DNA from: Bin5 sp965207495
Lineage (GTDB): Bacteria; Chloroflexota; Anaerolineae; Caldilineales; Caldilineaceae
DNA: 64,000 nt
NCBI GenBank assembly: GCA_965207495.1
Contig: OZ242287.1
Location: forward strand, 5,270,001-5,334,000
Reading direction: 5' to 3'
Shown in pieces: positions 58,761 to 64,000 of the stretch; the stretch's first letter is position 1; every line of letters starts with the position of its first letter. The notes beneath the pieces are model-generated. The model made no database searches, was not told the origin of the DNA, and saw only the letters and a list, made by a program, of their open reading frames with translations. The translations under genes and the position numbers were made by a program.

Positions 58761-59240
58761 TTAGCTACTGCCGTTAGCCAATGCCAGTTCGCGCAGCGGC
58801 TCAAGCTGGCCGGCGTGCATCGCTTCGTGGAAGACCAGATAGAAATGCAGCCGCTGATCTACGGTGACCCCCTTTTCCTCATCCAACATTTCATCTAAGC
58901 GGGATTCCGGCATCTTGTCGAGGGCGGTGACGACCTGGTCAGACAACTCGTCGAGACGCGCCAGGATGGTTTCGAGGGGGATGGCTTTGTCGGGGTCGGT
59001 CAACGGTTCGGAGCCGAAGCCGTAGAGGGCGAATTCGTCTTCGTCGGGCTTGCTGACGCCGTCGATCACGCCGAGGTACTGCGCCCGATAGACCATAATA
59101 TGGCCGAGGATCCAGTTCATGCAGTTGGCGGGGATGGGCAACTGCAGCATGCTGTCGGCATGGGACAGGCCCTCGGTCTTCTGCTTGATCATGTTATTGA
59201 CGGTCCCGAGCATGCTGACATACAGGGTTGGGCTGTGCAC
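58761..59240 (-). CDS. DinB-family protein, copy 1
   Basis: A 159-aa four-helix metal-binding protein of the DinB/YfiT superfamily. Metal-ligand His candidates are H47 (LGHIM) and H138/H142 (FHEAMHAGQ). DinB proteins include thiol S-transferases and many of unknown role; the name does not imply DNA polymerase. I start at the GTG at 59240 with AGGAG 6 nt upstream, which aligns with the ATG of its paralogue at 61549. It ends the duplicated [GH32, DinB] pair. Confidence 0.88.
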   Translation of the reverse strand: MHSPTLYVSMLGTVNNMIKQKTEGLSHADSMLQLPIPANCMNWILGHIMVYRAQYLGVIDGVSKPDEDEFALYGFGSEPLTDPDKAIPLETILARLDELSDQVVTALDKMPESRLDEMLDEEKGVTVDQRLHFYLVFHEAMHAGQLEPLRELALANGSS

Positions 59241-59313
59241 AAGCAACTCCTTTCTTAACTAGATCTGACTGGTTTTTTGCGGTGGGTGCAGGTCACTATC
59301 CACTGACCACCGG

Positions 59314-60993
59314 TCAATCATATATGTTTTCCATTTGCCAGGCTTCAAGCGAAACGATGCGGGCGTCCTGGCCCTGCGAGCGCAGCGAGACGCCGATGCT
59401 GTCCTCCCGCTCGGGGTAGACGCGCGTGGCCACGCACTGCTTGCCGTTGACGAAGACTTCGACGACGCTTTTGTCGACAAAAACTCTGAGGCGCAGCGGT
59501 TCATCCCTATTGAGGAAGACCGGTCCGGTCTCCGGCGCGCGCGAAAGGACGTCGGGCGCGAGGGAGGCGTGGGAGGCGTCGATTGAAATGAGGCTGTAGG
59601 TGGCCGCGGCCAGCTTTTCCCGTTGCTCGTCGCTGAGGAGACTGCTGCTGAAGAATCCGGGCCCAGCGCCGTCGTTGACGGCGGCCAGCATGTCCCGCAT
59701 CCAGCTTTCGGACAGCTCCCAGTAGCGGAAGCCGCGCTCGCGATAGAAGGCGATACGGGTGTACTCCTCACTGCCGGGGGAGCGCAGCACATTCAAATCG
59801 ATTAGCGGCGCGTCGTTGTCTTCGATCTCCATCATCAGCTCGATCGCGTTTCCCCTGATGCTCCCCAATACGATCTCTTGATTGGCCGGCAGGGTCAAAT
59901 CGGTGATCTGCCGGTGCTCCCGGCGCAGCGATTCGACATCGCCAGCGGGTTCGACCAGCAGCGTGTCGCGGCCGATTTTGTCGGTTCCCTGCAGCGTCAG
60001 GCGGCGCGGCAGCGTCATGATCTGGTTCCAGCCTTCGGTCGGCTTGGCCGGGTTCATGTTGAAAATGACGTTGACGCCGCCATTGCCGTCGGGCGTTGCC
60101 GATGGGGCATGGACGCCGCCCGGCTCGGAGGCACCGAAGTTGAAATCATGGTGCGAGGTGACGACGAACTTGTCTCGTTCGGTGTCATAGTCGCCCAAGA
60201 GGGCCTGACCGCCGCTCATGTGGCCGTAAAAAAGGAGGATGTGGCGGTCGCCGATTGGCCAGAAATAGGGGCAGGCGCCGTCGTCGCCGACGAGAGTGAA
60301 GCGGTCATCTTCCACAAACGGGTGCAGATAGTCCCAGTCGACCAGGTTCGACGAGCGGAAGAGGAAGTTGGCGCGGGTGCGCCGGCCGGAGGCTGCGTGG
60401 GGCAGGATACTGCCGGAAAGGGCGTAGTAGTGGTCCCCTTTCTTCCAGATGCAGGGATCGAAGACCCGATAGGGCAGGGGCGAGCCGTCGGCACTGGCCT
60501 TGGGAATGACCGGCGCGCCGGTGAGCTTTTCCCAATTGAGCAGCAGGGGATCATGCGAGACGGCCACCATGTTGCCCACCGTGGTGCCGTGATACATGGC
60601 GATAACTCGATCCTCTTCGACCAGCGCCGCGCCCGAATAGCAGCGTTCCTCCGGATTGGGGTAGATGGCATAGGGAAGGTCCTGCCAGTGGATGAGATCA
60701 TCGCTGATGGCGTGGCCCCAATGTTGACGCGGGTCTTCGGGCGGGCAGGCCTGGTAGAAGAGATGCCAGCGGTCCTGCCAGAAACAGAGTCCGTTGGGAT
60801 CGTTGAGCGTGTTTTCCGGGTTGACATAGTGGTAGATGGGCCGGTGGGGGTCGCCCTGGTAGCGTTTGCGATAGGCGAGCAGCCGCTGCATCAGGGGATT
60901 TGTCTCCAGCGCGGCCTCCTGCTCATCCAGTGTCCCGGGAAAACTGTAGTGGGGCACAAGGGAGGTGTTATCGGTTCTCTCGACAGCGCTCAT
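59314..60993 (-). CDS. GH32-like protein, copy A
   Basis: A 559-aa five-bladed propeller plus C-terminal beta-sandwich of the GH32 (invertase/levanase) type. The nucleophile motif LNDPNG (Asp65) and transition-state Asp of FDP (179) are present, but the EC motif reads DGACPYFW, with Ala240 where the acid/base Glu is expected. There is no signal peptide. It has ~25 residues around MRDMLAAVNDGAGPGFFSSS that copy B lacks. Start at ATG 60993; the open frame to 61191 overlaps DinB copy 2 and has no family sequence. 73 bp after DinB copy 2. Confidence 0.88.
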   Translation of the reverse strand: MSAVERTDNTSLVPHYSFPGTLDEQEAALETNPLMQRLLAYRKRYQGDPHRPIYHYVNPENTLNDPNGLCFWQDRWHLFYQACPPEDPRQHWGHAISDDLIHWQDLPYAIYPNPEERCYSGAALVEEDRVIAMYHGTTVGNMVAVSHDPLLLNWEKLTGAPVIPKASADGSPLPYRVFDPCIWKKGDHYYALSGSILPHAASGRRTRANFLFRSSNLVDWDYLHPFVEDDRFTLVGDDGACPYFWPIGDRHILLFYGHMSGGQALLGDYDTERDKFVVTSHHDFNFGASEPGGVHAPSATPDGNGGVNVIFNMNPAKPTEGWNQIMTLPRRLTLQGTDKIGRDTLLVEPAGDVESLRREHRQITDLTLPANQEIVLGSIRGNAIELMMEIEDNDAPLIDLNVLRSPGSEEYTRIAFYRERGFRYWELSESWMRDMLAAVNDGAGPGFFSSSLLSDEQREKLAAATYSLISIDASHASLAPDVLSRAPETGPVFLNRDEPLRLRVFVDKSVVEVFVNGKQCVATRVYPEREDSIGVSLRSQGQDARIVSLEAWQMENIYD

Positions 60994-61066
60994 GGATGCT
61001 TCTTCCTTCCGCGGCTTGCAGTTCGTGAGCAGTAGTCCCTTGCTCGATCCCAGAGGCGGCGACGGA

Positions 61067-61549
61067 TCACTGACCGGAACGGTTCGCCAGTGCCTGTTCG
61101 TACAGCGGCTCGAGCTGCCCCACGTGATAGGCTTCGTGGTAGACAAGATTGAAAAGAAGGCGTTGCGCCACGGTGACGCCTTGCCCCTCATCCACGAATT
61201 CTTCCAATCGGGAATCCGGCATCTTTTCGAGCGCGGCGGCGATCTGCTCGGACAGTGTATCGAGACGCGCCAAGAGGGTTTCCAGAGGGATGGCTTTGTC
61301 GGATTCGGTCATCGGTTCGGAGCCGAAGCCGTAGAGAGCGAACTCAGCCTCGTCGGCTTCGCTGACGCCGTCGATGACACCCAGGCATTGCATGCGATAG
61401 ACCATGAGATGGCCCAGAATCCAGTTCATGCAGTTGCCGGGGAAGGGCAGCTGCAACATGCTGTCGGCATGGGTCAGGCTCTCCGTCTTCTCCTTGATTA
61501 CGTAATTGCTCGTCCCCAGGATGTTGTTATAAAGGGTCGGCAGGTGCAT
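61067..61549 (-). CDS. DinB-family protein, copy 2
   Basis: A 160-aa paralogue of the protein at 58761-59240, identical over long stretches (ADSMLQLP, NCMNWILGH, ALYGFGSEP) and with the same His candidates (LGHLM; YHEAYHVGQ). Start ATG 61549, after AAAGGCGA. It lies between the two GH32-like genes. Confidence 0.9.
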   Translation of the reverse strand: MHLPTLYNNILGTSNYVIKEKTESLTHADSMLQLPFPGNCMNWILGHLMVYRMQCLGVIDGVSEADEAEFALYGFGSEPMTESDKAIPLETLLARLDTLSEQIAAALEKMPDSRLEEFVDEGQGVTVAQRLLFNLVYHEAYHVGQLEPLYEQALANRSGQ

Positions 61550-61601
61550 TAATTTCGCCTTTCACAGAACTATGGGACCATCGAAATGTGACGGCCGCGG
61601 G

Positions 61602-63206
61602 TTACGAATAGATATCTGCCATCTGCCACGCCTCGAGCGAAACAACGCGGGTGTCCTGCCCTTGCGAACGCAGCGAGACGCCGACGCTGTCTTCGCGGTC
61701 GGGGTAAACGCGCATGGCCACGCACTGCTTGCCGTTGACGAAGACTTCGACGACGCTTCTGTCGACGAAAACCCTGAGATGCAGCGGCTCATCCCTTTCG
61801 AGGAAGACGGGCGCGGTCTCCGGCGCGCGCGAACGGACATCGGGAGAGAGGCTGGAGTAGGAGGAGTCAATGGAGATAAGGCTGTCGGTGGCGGCGGCCA
61901 GTTTGTCGCGCTGCCAGCCGTTGTACCGCTCCCAGTCGCGGAAGCCGCGCTCGCGGTAGAAGGCGATGCGGGTGTACTCCTCTTTGCCGGGGGAGCGCAG
62001 CACGTTCAGTTCGACCAGGGGCGCATCGGTCGTCTCGATCTCGGCCATCAGCTCGATCGCGTTTCCCCTGATGCTTCCCAGTACGATCTCCTGGTTGGCC
62101 GGCAGGATCATGTCGGTGATCTGCCTGTGTTCACTGCGTAGTGACTCGACATCCCCTGCCGGTTCGACCAGCAGGGCGTCGCGGCCGATCTTGTCGGTCC
62201 CCTGCAGTGTGAGGCGCCGCGGCAGCGTCATGATCTGGTTCCAGCCCTCGGTCGGTTTGGCGGGGTTCATGTTGAAGATAACGTTGACGCCGCCCTTACC
62301 GTCCGGCGTGGCCGACGGGGCATGGACGCCGCCGGGCCCGAAGGCGCCGAAGTTGAAATCGTGCTGGGAGGTCACGACAAATTTGTCGCGTTCGGTGTCG
62401 TAGTCGCCCAGCAGGGCCTGTCCGCCGCTCATGTGGCTGAAGAAGAGGAGAATGTGACGGTCTCCGATCGGCCAGAAGTAGGGGCAGGCGCCGTCATCGC
62501 CGACGAGCGTGAAGATGTCGTCTTCTACGAACGGGTGCAGGTAGTCCCAATCGACCAGGTTGGGCGAGCGGAAGAGGAAGTTGGCGCGTGTGCGTCGGCC
62601 GGAGGCTGCATGGGGCAGGGTGCCGCCGGAAAGGGCGTAGTAGTGGTCGCCTTTCTTCCAGATGCAGGGATCGAAGACGCGGTAGGGAAGCGGGGAGCCG
62701 TCCTCGCTGGCGATGGGTATGACGGGCGCGCCGGTGAGCTTCTCCCAGTTGAGCAGCAGCGGATCCTGCGAGACGGCCACCATGTTGCCCACCTTGGTGC
62801 CGTGATAGATGGCGATCACGCGATCGTCCTCGACCAGCGCCGAGCCCGAAAAACAGCATTCCTCGGGGTTAGGATAGATGGCGTAGGGCAGGTCGCGCCA
62901 GTGGATGAGGTCGTCGCTGACGGCGTGGCCCCAATGTTGACGCGGGTCTTCGGGGGGATAGGCCTGGTAGAAGAGATGCCAGCGGTCCTGCCAGAAGCAG
63001 AGTCCGTTTGGATCGTTGAGCGTGTTTTCCGGGTTGACGTAGTGGTAGATGGGCCGGTGGGGATCGCCGTCATAGCGCTGGCGATAGGCGAGCAGCCGTT
63101 GCATCAGGGAATTGGTCTGCAGCGCGGCCTCCTGCTCGGCCAGCGTTTCGGGAAAACGGAATTGGGGCACGAGGGAGGTGTTATCGGTTCTTTCGGCGGC
63201 GCTCAT
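61602..63206 (-). CDS. GH32-like protein, copy B
   Basis: A 534-aa protein, very similar to copy A along its whole length. Asp65 (LNDPNG) and Asp179 (FDP) are kept, and Ala240 again occupies the acid/base Glu position (DGACPYFW). The C-terminal sandwich has RVFVDRSVVEVFVNGKQCVA. Because the Ala is in both copies, it predates the duplication and is not a random loss. No signal peptide, so it is probably cytoplasmic. It lies 68 bp after the Gfo/Idh/MocA gene. Confidence 0.9.
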   Translation of the reverse strand: MSAAERTDNTSLVPQFRFPETLAEQEAALQTNSLMQRLLAYRQRYDGDPHRPIYHYVNPENTLNDPNGLCFWQDRWHLFYQAYPPEDPRQHWGHAVSDDLIHWRDLPYAIYPNPEECCFSGSALVEDDRVIAIYHGTKVGNMVAVSQDPLLLNWEKLTGAPVIPIASEDGSPLPYRVFDPCIWKKGDHYYALSGGTLPHAASGRRTRANFLFRSPNLVDWDYLHPFVEDDIFTLVGDDGACPYFWPIGDRHILLFFSHMSGGQALLGDYDTERDKFVVTSQHDFNFGAFGPGGVHAPSATPDGKGGVNVIFNMNPAKPTEGWNQIMTLPRRLTLQGTDKIGRDALLVEPAGDVESLRSEHRQITDMILPANQEIVLGSIRGNAIELMAEIETTDAPLVELNVLRSPGKEEYTRIAFYRERGFRDWERYNGWQRDKLAAATDSLISIDSSYSSLSPDVRSRAPETAPVFLERDEPLHLRVFVDRSVVEVFVNGKQCVAMRVYPDREDSVGVSLRSQGQDTRVVSLEAWQMADIYS

Positions 63207-63274
63207 TGGTGCTGTTTTCCTTTCTTGGCTGGCGGCTCGTAATCCGTGGCTGGTTGCGGGTGAGCGGCCGCTGT

Positions 63275-64000
63275 TTACTGGCCGCCGCTGTTCGGCAGAG
63301 GATGGGGCTGGACCAGAACACCACCGTTCTCATAGGACTGGATGGCCGCCCACGTGTACTCCAAGGTAGCAAGGGCGTCGCGGCCCGAAGCCCGCAGTTC
63401 ACTTTTCGGAACTCCGTTGCTCACATCTTCGAGAAAGGCGTGGATGCGAAGGGGAAAGGTCTGGTCGAAGTCGGTGATGCCGCTGTTGGTGACCTGAGGC
63501 GGCGCGGTGCCTTCGGCGGTGGGAGCAGGCCAGTATGTGATCTTTTCGATGCAGTTTTCAATGCAGAATGTGCCGCGGGTCCCGCCGACTTCGACGCTCC
63601 ACCAGCCTCCGTGTCCGAAGGTGGCGTCGCCGCGCTGGCTGAGGAGATAGCCGGCGGCGCCGCTGGCAAACTGGAGGTGGATGCTGTTGACGGAGAGCAT
63701 GGGGTCATCGGCCTCTACGCGGAAGGCGGGCCGGCTGAGAAAGGCCTGGACGTGGGTCACGTCGCCGCAGAAGTGGCGCATGATGCTGAACGGGTGGGCC
63801 AGGAAGGCTTTCACATGGAAGTAGGGGAAGCCGGCGACGTTGGGCGCGCTGCTCTTGGCGTAGGTATGTTCGCCACCGTTGAAGCCCATCTTGTGCAGGC
63901 AGTAGAGCGGTTCGCCTATCTGACCCTGCTCCATGTATTCACGGGCCTTGTCCGCCGGGGGCGTGAAGTAGTGGTTGAGGTTGCAGCCGAGGTAGAGGTC
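63275..64000 (-). CDS. Gfo/Idh/MocA-family oxidoreductase (C-terminal part)
   Basis: The frame is open to the window edge on the minus strand (DLYLGCNLNHYFTPPADKAR), so the N-terminal Rossmann domain lies beyond 64000. The visible part is the C-terminal alpha/beta substrate domain: MEQGQIGEPLYCLHKMGF, then GVPKSELRASGRDALATLEY at the end. The family oxidises or reduces sugars and inositols with NAD(P). First visible gene of the cluster with the GH32-like and DinB genes. Confidence 0.85.
   Translation of the reverse strand, partial: DLYLGCNLNHYFTPPADKAREYMEQGQIGEPLYCLHKMGFNGGEHTYAKSSAPNVAGFPYFHVKAFLAHPFSIMRHFCGDVTHVQAFLSRPAFRVEADDPMLSVNSIHLQFASGAAGYLLSQRGDATFGHGGWWSVEVGGTRGTFCIENCIEKITYWPAPTAEGTAPPQVTNSGITDFDQTFPLRIHAFLEDVSNGVPKSELRASGRDALATLEYTWAAIQSYENGGVLVQPHPLPNSGGQ

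Larger units (their letters stand above)
58761..63206 (-). repeat. Tandem duplication of a [GH32, DinB] gene pair
   Basis: The unit GH32-DinB occurs twice in direct orientation with a ~2.2-kb period: GH32 starts at 63206 and 60993, DinB starts at 61549 and 59240. Coding regions are strongly similar; the spacers differ more. It reflects a local duplication, not transposition, since no mobile-element genes flank it. Confidence 0.95.

Noticed and set aside
59878..61035. 385-aa plus-strand open frame
   Set aside because: Antisense to the GH32-like gene; no recognisable domain, and an equivalent frame appears antisense to copy B.
60994..61191. N-terminal extension of GH32 copy A
   Set aside because: It overlaps DinB copy 2 and is absent from copy B, whose start aligns with the ATG at 60993.

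Overview
The window is GC-rich bacterial chromosome. I read it as Chloroflexota, probably the Caldilineales/Anaerolineae side. This is an inference from gene content, not a search: peptide-type ABC transporters, phytanoyl-CoA dioxygenase, DinB, GH32, class III aminotransferase and SH3b/LysM proteins, frequent GTG/TTG starts, and hairpin-rich repeats between genes. Gene boundaries are mostly clear; functions are family-level calls read by eye.

Layout. 1-4 kb: end of an FAD-dependent phytoene-desaturase-like oxidoreductase, an ArsA-type ATPase with a C-terminal HSP20-like part, and a membrane-anchored SH3b protein with an acidic repeat linker. 4.9-10 kb: a Crp/Fnr regulator, transcription terminator Rho behind a roughly 400-nt leader, and an anchored LysM-M23 peptidase. 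10-15.6 kb (minus): fumarase C, two permeases of a nucleoside-type ABC importer without its ATPase, and a GAF/PAS histidine kinase. 16.4-25.7 kb (plus): a complete peptide-type ABC importer in the order permease, permease, ATPase, ATPase, binding lipoprotein, followed by a 915-aa unknown protein. 25.9-26.7 kb: a decayed gene. 26.8-32.1 kb (minus): sugar dehydrogenase lipoprotein, cytidine deaminase, CNNM/CorC protein and GlmU. 32.3-37.9 kb (minus): an rRNA operon (16S, tRNA-Ile, 23S, 5S) with two tandem promoters. 38.3-45.2 kb: an acyl-CoA carboxylase operon (carboxyltransferase, 232-aa unknown, biotin carboxylase, biotin carrier), a DUF1624-type membrane protein, and biotin-protein ligase, which would charge the carrier. 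45.6-49.5 kb (plus): GT39-like glycosyltransferase, M50 protease, HD protein and a TyrA-like dehydrogenase. 49.8-51.1 kb: the largest repeat block. 51.2-53.1 kb: a secreted modular protein and a lipoprotein. 53.1-64 kb: acetyltransferase, 2-oxoglutarate oxygenase, two PLP aminotransferases, 3-hydroxyacyl-CoA dehydrogenase, and a tandem duplication of a [GH32, DinB] gene pair downstream of a Gfo/Idh/MocA oxidoreductase that runs off the window.

The points most worth following up are these. (1) Both copies of the duplicated GH32-like enzyme carry Ala where the family normally has its acid/base Glu. (2) An unrecognised protein is translationally coupled to the carboxyltransferase in the acyl-CoA carboxylase operon. 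(3) A family of composite, hairpin-rich intergenic repeats occurs four times in the same orientation, one copy expanded into a 16-bp minisatellite inside a higher-order repeat. (4) In two genes the stop codon itself lies in a short tandem repeat whose length is a multiple of three, giving four in-frame TAG codons in a row. I saw no CRISPR array, no transposase and no phage genes.
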